From: JBGSQR01 sp964509295
Lineage (GTDB): Bacteria; Desulfobacterota; Desulfuromonadia; Geobacterales; Pseudopelobacteraceae
Assembly (NCBI GenBank): GCA_964509295.1
Contig: CAZDWS010000005.1
Span: 192,083 to 256,082, forward strand
Length of the DNA stretch: 64,000 nt
Direction of reading: 5' to 3'
The translations under genes and the position numbers were made by a program. This document shows positions 8,252-16,390 of this stretch, piece by piece (position 1 is the stretch's first letter; each line of letters opens with the position of its first letter). Below the pieces are notes generated by a model. It was not told where the DNA came from, searched no databases, and was given only the letters and a program-made list of their open reading frames with translations.

Positions 8252-8362
8252 TAATCCTGCTCTGGATAAAATATGGAAATTGGCGGTCAACGTACCATTG
8301 TAAAGACCAACACCAAAATCAGGGTTCAGACCGGTGTTCGTAATCGAATTTAAACTAGATAT

Positions 8363-8845
8363 TTATTCAGACAAATCCATCCATCTTCCGTTTGTCAGTG
8401 GCTGAAGGTCGGCAGGCTTCAGTTGAAAAACGGCAAAAGGTGTACCTGCTGCAGCCCAAATCACGCCATATTTCATCAGGTCATTATCCAGGAGGGTTTC
8501 CAGCGGTTCATTATGTCCGACAGGCGGGATTCCGCCAATGGCATAGCCGACTTTTTCTTTCACATAACTGCCATCGGCTTTACCGAGCCTAAAACCGGTT
8601 AAACTTTCTATCTTCGCCAAATCCACCCGATTCGAACCGGAGGCAATCACCAGAATCGGAAGACCACTCTCCTTTTCCCTGAACACGAGTGATTTTGCTA
8701 TCTGAGACACCTCACACCCAATACTATCAGCCGCCTCTTGAGCTGTTCTGGTCGAACCTGGCAGCTCCTTAACCTCAAAGGCAAAGCCTTTTTCCAAAAG
8801 AAACGCCTGCACCCTGCCAGCGCTATTACTCAACTCTGCATCCAT
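8363..8845 (-). CDS. YbaK/EbsC-family aminoacyl-tRNA deacylase
   Basis: A member of the ProRS INS-like superfamily, which removes wrongly attached amino acids from tRNA in trans. The 160 residues show the family signature: TAQEAADSIGCEVSQIAKSL (the lysine is the conserved catalytic-site residue), VIASGSNRVDL and GGIPPVGH. The substrate (Cys-tRNA-Pro, Ala-tRNA-Pro or other) cannot be told from sequence alone. Monocistronic, convergent with the SRAP gene. Confidence 0.88.
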   Translation of the reverse strand: MDAELSNSAGRVQAFLLEKGFAFEVKELPGSTRTAQEAADSIGCEVSQIAKSLVFREKESGLPILVIASGSNRVDLAKIESLTGFRLGKADGSYVKEKVGYAIGGIPPVGHNEPLETLLDNDLMKYGVIWAAAGTPFAVFQLKPADLQPLTNGRWMDLSE

Positions 8846-9011
8846 AGCATCAATCCTCCTGATTGGCTCGAAAAAAAATCTGACTACATATTAATTGATT
8901 AATTGTTATTGTAAATACTTGTCTAAAATTGATAGGGTGGCACAGAATAGTTTCTGCCTAAAAAAATCTTCTTTTAGTACGCATAATCACAATTAAAAGA
9001 CACTGGCCATC

Positions 9012-9815
9012 ATGATAATAATCTTCAAGATATTCATAACGCCACTGCTGATTGGTACTGTCACTTTAGCCGGGCGCTGCTGGGGTCCGGTGGTCAGTGG
9101 ACTATTAATTGGCCTGCCACTGACTACCGGACCGGTTTCGTTCATCCTGGCCCATGAGTATGGATTCGAGTTTGCCCAAAAAGCCGCTATCGGCAGTCTG
9201 GCAGGGCAGTTATCCATGTGTATCTTTTGTCTGGTATACAGTCTTGCTGCAAAAAGGTGGGGCTGGCTGGCAAGCTCTTTCGTTTCTTTAAGTACCTTTT
9301 TGTTGGCAACACCGACATGGAACCTTTTAAATTGGGAGCTGATACCTGCAGCAATTACATTACTTGTCGCTATAGCACTGATTTTAAAATTTATTCCCTA
9401 TCACCAGATCGCTTTGAATAACAGCCCCCCGCCAGTCTGGGATTTACCTGCCAGAATGATTATTGCAACTACATTCGTCATACTTCTGACAACATTTGCC
9501 AATATGCTGGGGCCGCAACTGAGTGGCCTGATTGCCCCGTTTCCGGTTTTCGGTGTTGTGCTGGCAGCTTTCAACCATGTTCAAAATGGTGCAAAAGCCG
9601 CTTCGAATCTTCTACGGGGCATTGTTTTCGGCTCTATCGCCTACACCGCTTTTTTCCTTATTGTAGGCACGTTTTTATCCCGGCTGGGAATCGCCTTAAC
9701 TTATTTTTTGGCAGCGATTTCCGCCGCTTTGATTAGTGGCGCCATTTACTTCATCAACGACAGAATCAATAGAAATACAGACTTACAGGTCACAGAATAC
9801 CGGAGAAAATCATGA
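9012..9815 (+). CDS. Integral membrane protein with an internal duplication, coupled to adenine deaminase
   Basis: About eight hydrophobic segments in 267 residues. Two similar stretches, GPVVSGLLIGLPLTTGPVSF (residues about 25-44) and GPQLSGLIAPFPVFGVVLAA (about 176-195), suggest an ancient duplication with pseudo-symmetric halves, as in many transporters. I do not recognise the family. The gene ends in ATGA shared with the adenine deaminase start, so translation is coupled. A role in handling purines is a guess from that coupling only. Confidence 0.75.
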   Translation: MIIIFKIFITPLLIGTVTLAGRCWGPVVSGLLIGLPLTTGPVSFILAHEYGFEFAQKAAIGSLAGQLSMCIFCLVYSLAAKRWGWLASSFVSLSTFLLATPTWNLLNWELIPAAITLLVAIALILKFIPYHQIALNNSPPPVWDLPARMIIATTFVILLTTFANMLGPQLSGLIAPFPVFGVVLAAFNHVQNGAKAASNLLRGIVFGSIAYTAFFLIVGTFLSRLGIALTYFLAAISAALISGAIYFINDRINRNTDLQVTEYRRKS

Positions 9816-10837
9816 CACGGCAGGAAGCATTGATTCGAGCTCTTCCCAAAGTAGAACTGCATCTGCATATTGAAGGAACTCTTGAACCGGAAATGATGTT
9901 TGAACTGGCACAGCGCAACGGAGTTAAACTTCCATATGACAGTATCGAAGCAGTGCGGGGAGCTTACAATTTCAACAATCTGCAATCCTTTCTCGAACTT
10001 TATTATGCCGGAGCAGCAGTACTTATTTCTGAACAGGACTTTTATGACCTGACCTGGGCCTATCTCCAGCGTTGCCAGGCCGATAATGTTGTTCATACTG
10101 AGATTTTTTTTGATCCGCAGACACACACGGATCGCGGCATCGCCTTTGAAACGGTACTATCCGGCATCCGGCGGGCGCTGAAAGACGCGCACCAACAGCT
10201 GCAGATCAGTTCCAGACTAATCATGTCGTTCCTGCGTCATCTGTCAGAGAAAAGCGGTTTTGAAACCCTGGAGATGGCGCGGCCTTTCATTGAACAGATC
10301 CATGGAGTCGGCCTGGATTCAAGTGAAGTCGGCTACCCACCTTCCAAATTCCAGCGTCTGTTCGATCAGTGCCGGGCGCTTGGCCTGCCGCGCGTGGCCC
10401 ATGCCGGAGAAGAGGGACCGCCGGAATATGTCTGGGAAGCGCTTGACCTGCTGGGAGCATGCCGCATTGATCACGGTGTCCGGGCCATGGAAGACCCAAA
10501 CCTGATGGACAGGCTGGGCAAGTTCAGAATTCCGCTGACCGTCTGCCCCTATTCCAACGTCAGGCTGAAGGTGTTTGACCGGCTGGCAGACCACAACCTG
10601 CAGCAACTGCTAACCAAAGGTCTTTGCGTAACCATCAACTCCGATGATCCGGCCTATTTCGGCGGCTATGTTCAGGAAAACTATTTGGGAACGGCACGGG
10701 AGCTGGGCTTGACCGGCGAGGAGATTCTGTTGCTTGTTAAAAATGGTTTTGAAGCCAGCTGGCTGGCAGAAGGCGAGAAAAGCAGGTGGATGGCGGAGTG
10801 CCACGCAATATTTAACAGCATTCAACCAGATGATTGA
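9812..10837 (+). CDS. Adenine deaminase of the adenosine-deaminase fold
   Basis: A cytoplasmic zinc enzyme predicted to turn adenine into hypoxanthine for salvage. Metal ligands are in HLHIEG (His17, His19), VAHAGEEGP and the NSDDPAYFGGY near residue 280. The last motif, DDPAYFGGY, is typical of the adenine-specific branch (type 2 adenine deaminases) rather than of true adenosine deaminases, which have a D-D-P-x-x-F/S variant. 341 residues is normal. It overlaps the upstream membrane gene by four bases and ends before a strong terminator. Confidence 0.88.
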   Translation: MTRQEALIRALPKVELHLHIEGTLEPEMMFELAQRNGVKLPYDSIEAVRGAYNFNNLQSFLELYYAGAAVLISEQDFYDLTWAYLQRCQADNVVHTEIFFDPQTHTDRGIAFETVLSGIRRALKDAHQQLQISSRLIMSFLRHLSEKSGFETLEMARPFIEQIHGVGLDSSEVGYPPSKFQRLFDQCRALGLPRVAHAGEEGPPEYVWEALDLLGACRIDHGVRAMEDPNLMDRLGKFRIPLTVCPYSNVRLKVFDRLADHNLQQLLTKGLCVTINSDDPAYFGGYVQENYLGTARELGLTGEEILLLVKNGFEASWLAEGEKSRWMAECHAIFNSIQPDD

Positions 10838-10869
10838 CCCCGGCAATCCAACGGTATTGACAGGCAGTA

Positions 10870-10903
10870 AAAAGGGGGTCACAAATTCTGCGACCCCCTT
10901 TTT
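10870..10903. terminator. Bidirectional intrinsic terminator
   Basis: AAAAGGGGGTC and GACCCCCTTTT form an eleven-pair stem around an eleven-base loop with T on both strands, between the convergent adenine deaminase and DUF305 genes. Confidence 0.85.
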
Positions 10904-10949
10904 TGAGTGTTCCACCAAACCGGCTGGCGGACGGTAACCGGACTTACTC

Positions 10950-11408
10950 CTAATGTTTGTGCCCTTGTTCCTGTCCACCGCGCGTACCGCCAAGTGCGGG
11001 ATACCCACCGGGATTGGTACGGCTGGCACCCCGCTTTAAGTCATCCAGACGCCGCCGCATGCTCTCGATCTCCACTTGCTGGCTGGCGATAATGTCCTCG
11101 GCAAACTTGCGTGTCACCGGATCATTACCGTGCTGAAGTACCAGTCGCGCCATGTCGATCGCCCCCTCGTGATGCGGAATCATCATGGCCAGAAAATCCA
11201 TATCCGGATCTCCCGTATACCCCGGCGCATGCATATCGGACATCATTTTACCCATGCCTGCGTTCATTTCTTCCGTAAAACGCTTGTAAGCCTTACCGTA
11301 CTGAGCCGACACTTCCGGTTTTTCATGCATATGCTTGCCCGGTTGCTGTGCATCAGCCACGCCCAGCACTGCCAGGACCATCAGACCTGCCGCGATTATG
11401 TATCTCAT
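10950..11408 (-). CDS. DUF305 family exported protein
   Basis: A predicted periplasmic four-helix-bundle protein of 152 residues. The N-terminus MRYIIAAGLMVLAVLGVADA is a clear signal peptide, and the family motif MMIPHHEGAIDMARLVLQHG is complete; its histidines and methionines are suspected metal ligands (copper has been proposed). The C-terminal tail ends in GQEQGHKH. I start at the ATG at 11408, which overlaps the upstream beta-propeller stop as ATGA, so the two are one transcript. Confidence 0.85.
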   Translation of the reverse strand: MRYIIAAGLMVLAVLGVADAQQPGKHMHEKPEVSAQYGKAYKRFTEEMNAGMGKMMSDMHAPGYTGDPDMDFLAMMIPHHEGAIDMARLVLQHGNDPVTRKFAEDIIASQQVEIESMRRRLDDLKRGASRTNPGGYPALGGTRGGQEQGHKH

Positions 11409-12754
11409 GGTGTTTTCCCCCTGTAACCAGGACACACATACACCAGGTTAATGCTTTTCTTGTTCCGCAACTCTCCAGAGGGCAGTTTCAGGCTGCCAAG
11501 AGGAATCTGTGCAATGAAGCGCGGATTGAAGGGATCGGAGACATCAAAGACCGTACATACGGTTTGTCCCGCATTGGACGTGCCGGGCAGTTCATCCTGT
11601 TCGTGTGCCACATACAGCAGGTCGTTTTCGGGGTTCGTCCAGATACCGTGCGCCTCACGGCCATGGGTAAAGAAGGTGCCGACCACCTTACGTGTGCCAG
11701 GCTTGGCGCTGCGGTCAATGATAGCAAGTCGGCTGGATGCCACGCCATCCGGGCCGTTGTCATCAACACGGGCCAGACTGGCGTACAGGACTTTCCCCTT
11801 GGCGTTCTCCACAAACTCGACATGATTTGGCCGGGCCAGATTGCCAAGCGACACGCTGTCCAGGACATGGAAAGCGCCGCTGATAGAGCGGCAGGAGACG
11901 GCATCGGCCAGCTTGTGCGAAAACCATACTTCGCTTCCGTCCGGACTGGTCTTCAGAAACGGGGTAAAACCCGGTTTATCCTGTGCAGCAATATCCAGCC
12001 GGGTTATTCGCTCGGGGTGCGAATAGCCGGACTTATCCGTATTGACACGAATCACATCAACCTGGGAAACTTTCTGGCTGGCCACAAATGCGATCGTTCC
12101 CTGTGCATTGAACCACACCTGCGAAGGGCCATTGATCGTCGGCACATAACGCAGAATCGCACCTGCATCGGTTCCGCCCATCTGCTTGATCGCCCGTTCC
12201 ACATCCAGAATCGCAATCCGGTCTTCTCCGCGCAGTGTAACCCACAGCTCTTTGCCGTTTCGTGTGAAGGTTGGTTCATGCGGCTCACGCCCCACCAGAA
12301 TGCCGCTGGAAATACGTTCCGGATTGGTGGTCGGACCTGCCGACGGATTTGGCGCATTGCCGATGACGCGTTTGCTGACTGCATCAATCAGATAAACATT
12401 GCTCGATCCGCGCCCGCTGGTTGCCAGCAGTTTTCCGTCCGGCGAAGGAACCGCTCCGTGTGCGTCGATACAGCCATGATAGAGCGGCTTGTGGATCATT
12501 GCCGCGTGTGTCGGCGCCACCCCTGCGGTTACGAAGCGAAAAGGTGGTCTCCCGTCTTCATCGAAACTGGTGAGGTTAATGGTGGTTTCAACCGTATTGC
12601 TGCGCGGATCAATAACAACCAGGGTGTTGGAATCTTCATTGGTGATGAAGACACGGTCCTGTGCTTCGATGGACGGTTTAGCCTGAGCTGAAGCTCTGTG
12701 AGGCGAGGCGAGTATCAAACATGCTGCAATTGTAACGAAAAGAGTTCGGATCAT
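11405..12754 (-). CDS. Exported YVTN/YncE-like beta-propeller protein
   Basis: 449 residues with a signal peptide (MIRTLFVTIAACLILASPHRASA) and repeated blade motifs such as VFITNEDSNTLVVIDPRSNTV, LLATSGRGSSNVYLIDAVSK and LWVTLRGEDRIAILDVERA. Such seven-bladed propellers occur in the periplasm as binding or scaffold proteins; no enzymatic residues are recognised. I start at 12754, with AAGGAGG five bases upstream; the open frame continues 210 bases further back without a ribosome site. Coupled to the DUF305 gene. Substrate unknown. Confidence 0.82.
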   Translation of the reverse strand: MIRTLFVTIAACLILASPHRASAQAKPSIEAQDRVFITNEDSNTLVVIDPRSNTVETTINLTSFDEDGRPPFRFVTAGVAPTHAAMIHKPLYHGCIDAHGAVPSPDGKLLATSGRGSSNVYLIDAVSKRVIGNAPNPSAGPTTNPERISSGILVGREPHEPTFTRNGKELWVTLRGEDRIAILDVERAIKQMGGTDAGAILRYVPTINGPSQVWFNAQGTIAFVASQKVSQVDVIRVNTDKSGYSHPERITRLDIAAQDKPGFTPFLKTSPDGSEVWFSHKLADAVSCRSISGAFHVLDSVSLGNLARPNHVEFVENAKGKVLYASLARVDDNGPDGVASSRLAIIDRSAKPGTRKVVGTFFTHGREAHGIWTNPENDLLYVAHEQDELPGTSNAGQTVCTVFDVSDPFNPRFIAQIPLGSLKLPSGELRNKKSINLVYVCPGYRGKTP

Positions 12755-12977
12755 AGAAACCTCCTTGTAATGCTCGACCTCTGAAGTACAGACCGAGCGA
12801 GAACTGGCAAAAAAGTTTCGCAGGGAGAAGGCATGGCAGGTCCTGCTATGTGTTTTATTACAAAAGGATAGCATAAAACAGGTCATGGGCAACCGGCAAG
12901 CAAGCCTCTTCCGATGGATTTGATCAAAGGTATTACTGAGGCTTTTTGAAAGGCTACAAAACACCGAAACACTGGAT
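12755..12977. other. Gap without a recognised gene
   Basis: The space upstream of the beta-propeller gene has stop codons in the coding-strand frames apart from its N-terminal extension. I see no clear promoter hexamers and no other gene. With the adjoining terminator it makes a 307-base gap. Confidence 0.5.
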
Positions 12978-13008
12978 AAAAAAAGTCCCGGACCAACAAA
13001 ACCGGGAC
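12978..13008 (-). terminator. Intrinsic terminator after the transglutaminase-like gene
   Basis: GTCCCGG (12985-12991) pairs with CCGGGAC (13002-13008) and on the minus strand is followed by seven T. It lies 54 bases past the end of the gene at 13062. Confidence 0.8.
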
Positions 13009-13061
13009 AGTGCCTTCACCATTACATCCTATTCTACATCTCGATTTCCCTTTCTTGACAA

Positions 13062-13661
13062 TTATAGCGATTGAGGCAGATCATCCCACAACTCGCTCAA
13101 GGTCTTGTATCGTTTCAACCTCTTGATAACGCTGTCCACCGGCGACGCAAAAATTGTTTCGTAAATGAACTCATCGGCCAAGGGGTCCATGGCAAAAGCC
13201 AGCTGTTCTTTCTTGATACTGAATTGGGCATTAATTCCATTGGTATTTCCCCGTGCATCGACACGAATCCACCTGTCCAGGCTGGCCAGGTAAATTGCAT
13301 TAAAACCGTGCAAAACCGTCTCATCATCAACGGGAGGGTCCAGCTGCAAAACCTGATAGCAGAAACCGGCCGGAATATTTATTGCCCGTAGAAGGGCGGC
13401 CAGCAGATGGCTTTTGGCAAAACAGATCCCGGTGCCGTGCAGAAGCACTTCGCTGGCCTTGCATGTCACTATCTCAAGCCCGGCATCCTGAGTGTGGGAG
13501 ATTGAGTCACGCACCCATTCGTACAGACAGCGGGCTTTGGCAACTTCATCCGGTACTGCCTGTGTAAGTTCCAGCGCCTTCTGCCGGACAGCCGGGGTCT
13601 GCCAGTCAACAATTGCGTCGGAAATCAGGTATTCGTTTAAATCATCGGATTCTGGGTACAT
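13062..13661 (-). CDS. Transglutaminase-like cysteine peptidase family protein
   Basis: 199 residues with the papain-like transglutaminase core: GTGICFAKSHLLAALLRA (Cys80), LHGFNAIYL (His118) and RVDARGN (Asp135) form the expected Cys-His-Asp triad. No signal peptide is visible, so it is probably cytoplasmic. The family includes proteases and amide-forming enzymes; the substrate cannot be inferred. Monocistronic by its neighbours, with its own terminator downstream. Confidence 0.83.
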   Translation of the reverse strand: MYPESDDLNEYLISDAIVDWQTPAVRQKALELTQAVPDEVAKARCLYEWVRDSISHTQDAGLEIVTCKASEVLLHGTGICFAKSHLLAALLRAINIPAGFCYQVLQLDPPVDDETVLHGFNAIYLASLDRWIRVDARGNTNGINAQFSIKKEQLAFAMDPLADEFIYETIFASPVDSVIKRLKRYKTLSELWDDLPQSL

Positions 13662-13723
13662 AAGGTCCTCGTTTGCTTTTGTAATTGTACAGCTAACAGC
13701 CGGGTTGAGCGCTTTGTTGGGCG

Positions 13724-14356
13724 TTATTTCTTGCCCGCCAACGCAAAGTAACTGGTCATCAGGTTCCGGTAGTTGGGAATGTGGCTGGAGAATAGCGCAC
13801 CAAGCCCTTCAATATCGTTGCGCCAGTCGCGATGCAGTTCACAGGCCATACTAAACCAGTTAATCAACTGGACGCCGGCAGCCTGCATCCGCAACCAGGC
13901 ACTATGGCGGGTGACTTCATTGAAGGTGCCCGAGGCGTCAGTGACCACGAAGACCTCGTATCCCTCCTCAATGGCAGAAAGCGCAGGAAAAGCCACACAG
14001 ACTTCGGTGACTACTCCGGCAATGATCAGTTGCTTGCGGCCCGTCTTCTTGATTGCTCTGACAAAGTCCTCGTTATCCCAAGCGTTTATGTTGCCGGGCC
14101 GAGCAACATAAGGGGCATCGGGAAACATCTCCTTCAACTCCGGTACCAGCGGTCCGTTCGGCCCGCTCTCGAAACTGGTGGTGATAATGGTCGGCAGCTT
14201 GAAGTACTTTCCGCAGGCCGCGGTTGCCAGCACATTGTTCTTAAACTCGCTGGGCGAAAAATCCTGCACCAGCGAGATCAGGCCCGCCTGGTGATCCACC
14301 AGCAGTAAAGCTGCATCGTCTTTAGAAAGCCGGTTGTACTTGAATGACTTGCTCAT
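13724..14356 (-). CDS. Isochorismatase-family (YcaC-like) cysteine hydrolase
   Basis: 210 residues with the family's LLLVDHQAG (Asp21) and VTEVCVAFPAL (Cys120, nucleophile). The C-terminal part (HSAWLRMQAAGVQLINWFSMACEL) closely follows the YcaC subgroup, whose physiological substrate is unknown. I start at 14356, where AGGAGGAG precedes the ATG; the longer frame to 14473 adds 39 residues without a ribosome site. No obvious operon partner. Confidence 0.87.
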   Translation of the reverse strand: MSKSFKYNRLSKDDAALLLVDHQAGLISLVQDFSPSEFKNNVLATAACGKYFKLPTIITTSFESGPNGPLVPELKEMFPDAPYVARPGNINAWDNEDFVRAIKKTGRKQLIIAGVVTEVCVAFPALSAIEEGYEVFVVTDASGTFNEVTRHSAWLRMQAAGVQLINWFSMACELHRDWRNDIEGLGALFSSHIPNYRNLMTSYFALAGKK

Positions 14357-14545
14357 GAATAACTCCTCCTTACGGTTGATTAATCCGGACGGGTCCGGTG
14401 CTTTACAGGCAACCCAAGAGACAATTATATACCAAAATTTCCACACCGCTTTTTGTTCAAGCAATTTATTCAACTACCAACTCTGATACAGCCTGAAACT
14501 ATATAAAATTAAAGAAAAAAGTTCGGCGATTAGTGAGACAATAAC

Positions 14546-14591
14546 AACACAAAAGCTGCCACCGGATTACACTGATGGCAGCTTTTGTGTT
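14546..14591. terminator. Long perfect terminator hairpin, copy 1
   Basis: A 16-pair perfect stem (14546-14561 with 14576-14591) built on AAAAGCTGCCA/TGGCAGCTTTT with a 14-base loop. A similar hairpin at 15389-15422 follows the intact ABC ATPase gene. The flanks of the two are also alike, so this is a duplicated 3' end. Confidence 0.85.
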
Positions 14592-14646
14592 CATAATTTG
14601 TACTGAGCAGAATTTATTCTTTAACCTCATCCTTAACCGGCAACAA

Positions 14647-14688
14647 CTAAACCACCAGACCGTCTCTCAGACAAATAGTCCGTTCGGC
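14647..14688 (-). pseudogene. Remnant of the 3' end of an ABC transporter ATPase gene
   Basis: Read on the minus strand these bases give AERTICLRDGLVV and a stop. The intact ATPase gene at 15482-16147 ends ADRTIVLKDGLVV and a stop. The downstream sequence, including the AGCTGCCA hairpin and TTCATAATTTGTACT, also matches the region after the intact gene. So a second ATPase copy once stood here and only its last codons and terminator survive, cut off by the PhnB-like gene that begins six bases away. Confidence 0.65.
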
Positions 14689-14694
14689 GTTCAT

Positions 14695-15189
14695 TCAACC
14701 GCGGCGAGCCGCCTCAATTGCTGCGATGTCGATCTTTCTCATCTCCATCATCGCGTCGAACGCGCGCTTGGCAACAACGGGATCGGGATCGGTAATCGCT
14801 TCCATCAGAGCAATCGGCGTAATCTGCCAGGACAGACCCCATTTATCCTTGCACCAGCCGCACTCACTCTCCTCGCCACCGTTGCCGACGATCGCGTTCC
14901 AGTATCGATCTGTTTCTGCCTGGTCAACGGTTGCAACCTGGAACGAGAATGATTCGTTGTGCTTGAACTCAGGTCCACCATTGAGTCCGAGGCAGGGAAT
15001 CCCCATCACTGTAAACTCTACCGTCAACACATTCCCTTTCTTCCCGGACGGATAGTCTCCCGGTGCGTAGAGAACTGCGCCAACTGAGGAATCGGGAAAG
15101 GTCTCGGCATAAAATCGCGCCGCTTCTTCGGCGTCGCCATCGTACCAAAGGCAAATCGTGTTCTTGGCTTGCTTCCGAATCTTACTCAT
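14695..15189 (-). CDS. PhnB-like VOC superfamily protein
   Basis: 164 residues of the glyoxalase/VOC fold, in the group often labelled 3-demethylubiquinone-9 3-methyltransferase-like or PhnB-like. Visible signatures are CLWYDGDAEEAARFYAETFPDS at the start, FTVMGIPCLGLNGGPEF in the middle and CGWCKDKWGLSWQITP late. No enzymatic role is established for the group. I start at 15189, five bases after AAGGAGG. It sits within a broken ABC locus, so it may be a later arrival. Confidence 0.8.
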   Translation of the reverse strand: MSKIRKQAKNTICLWYDGDAEEAARFYAETFPDSSVGAVLYAPGDYPSGKKGNVLTVEFTVMGIPCLGLNGGPEFKHNESFSFQVATVDQAETDRYWNAIVGNGGEESECGWCKDKWGLSWQITPIALMEAITDPDPVVAKRAFDAMMEMRKIDIAAIEAARRG

Positions 15190-15388
15190 CTTGACCTCCT
15201 TTTTAGTTTTATTGGCCAACGGACCAGGTACTATTCCAATTGGTCGGTTTCATGATGCAATCATATCCAAAAATGTGGTTTTTTGTCTTCATTTTTTGTT
15301 TTGCCCTATGGGGCCAAAGAGTACTGTACGACTTTTGGATCCGGATATGCCGATGGTTGTGCATTTGGTTAGTGACACTGACAACAAA

Positions 15389-15422
15389 AAAGCTGCCACC
15401 GGTATAACCCGATGGCAGCTTT
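15389..15422 (-). terminator. Terminator hairpin after the ABC ATPase gene, copy 2
   Basis: AAAGCTGCCA (15389-15398) pairs with TGGCAGCTTT (15413-15422). On the minus strand the stem is followed by TTTTTTGTTG. It is the likely end of the HMA-DUF2318-permease-ATPase transcript. Confidence 0.75.
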
Positions 15423-15481
15423 CATATTCACAATCTGTACTCAGAAATTTATGCGATCAACACACCTTCAACCCATTCTTA

Positions 15482-16147
15482 CTACACAACCAAACCGTCC
15501 TTCAACACAATAGTCCGGTCGGCATAACGACCATTGTCAGGATTGTGGGTCACCATCACCACCGTCTGCCCGGCGTTGTTCAGTTCACGAAACAGCACCA
15601 TAACCTCTTCGCTGGTTTTGGAATCCAGATTGCCGGTCGGTTCATCAGCCAGCAGGATATGCGGTTTATTGACTATGGCGCGGGCGATGGCCACACGCTC
15701 CTGCTCCCCGCCGGAAAGCTGGTTCGGCAACCGGTCCAGCTTGGCACCCAGGCCGACCCGTTCCAGCGCCTGCTGCGCTGCGCTCTTTTGGGCAGCATTG
15801 CTCATCTTGACAATGGCTAGCGGCAGCATGACATTTTCAATGGCGGTCAGGTAGGGAATCAGATGAAAGGACTGGAACACAAATCCCAGGTTGGCGGCGC
15901 GAAAATCGGCCAGTTTTTCCCCGGACAGCTTGTACAATTCAACCCCGGCCATCTCCACCTCTCCGGCGGTCGGATGATTCATGCCGCCCAATACGGACAA
16001 CAGTGTGCTTTTACCGGAACCGGACTGCCCCATGATAGTGATGAACTCACCATCCTCAATGGTTATATTCACACCCCGCAGCGCCTCAACCACATCGTCA
16101 CCGCTGGTGTAATGTTTTTTCACGTTTTTTATTTCGATAAGTGCCAT
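15482..16147 (-). CDS. ABC transporter ATPase, MacB/LolD type
   Basis: 221 residues: Walker A GQSGSGKST, signature LSGGEQERVAIARA and Walker B ILLADEPTGNLD, all typical of the ATPases that serve FtsX/MacB-like permeases. The permease gene lies upstream at 16388-17548. The DUF2318 and ABC gene order resembles the iron-uptake locus of Campylobacter jejuni (Cj1658-Cj1665), where such an ATPase works with MacB-like permeases. The transported substance is unknown. Confidence 0.9.
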   Translation of the reverse strand: MALIEIKNVKKHYTSGDDVVEALRGVNITIEDGEFITIMGQSGSGKSTLLSVLGGMNHPTAGEVEMAGVELYKLSGEKLADFRAANLGFVFQSFHLIPYLTAIENVMLPLAIVKMSNAAQKSAAQQALERVGLGAKLDRLPNQLSGGEQERVAIARAIVNKPHILLADEPTGNLDSKTSEEVMVLFRELNNAGQTVVMVTHNPDNGRYADRTIVLKDGLVV

Positions 16148-16196
16148 TTTAAATCCTCAAAAAACTAATTTCTTGTAGCCACTGAGATACAAAAAA

Positions 16197-16240
16197 TCCC
16201 TCACCCGGCCTTCAGTCACCCTCTCCCAGAGGGAGAAGGT
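16197..16240. repeat. REP-like palindromic repeat
   Basis: TCCCTCACCCGGCCTTCAGT followed by CACCCTCTCCCAGAGGGAGAAGGT: the CTCTCCCAGAGGGAGA core matches the repeat translated inside murE (1761-1799). Intergenic between ATPase and permease. Confidence 0.7.
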
Positions 16241-16266
16241 TTATTTAATTTTAAAACATGTTCACC

Positions 16267-16390
16267 TGAGGCGATCATTTTTTTTGCAAGGTCTAGGAAG
16301 GCGAAAGATTCCGCGGATGCATAGCAGCGATATTTTGCACAAGGTAATCTTGAAGCCTGACGACGAGATTGCGGAAAAGTGGTCGCCTCA
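16267..16390. mobile_element. 124-base element with about 20-base terminal inverted repeats (MITE-like)
   Basis: The left end reads TGAGGCGATCATTTTTTTTG and the right end, read inward on the minus strand, TGAGGCGACCACTTTTCCGC: fifteen or more of 20 positions agree. The interior has no coding gene that I can support. Its right end supplies the stop codon of the permease gene (TGA at 16388-16390). No transposase is present. The size and ends suggest a non-autonomous element or a decayed repeat. Confidence 0.5.

Noticed and set aside
11348..12691. A 447-codon plus-strand frame opposite the beta-propeller gene
   Set aside because: It mirrors a gene with signal peptide and ribosome site; composition (many Cys, Arg, His) is that of a shadow frame.
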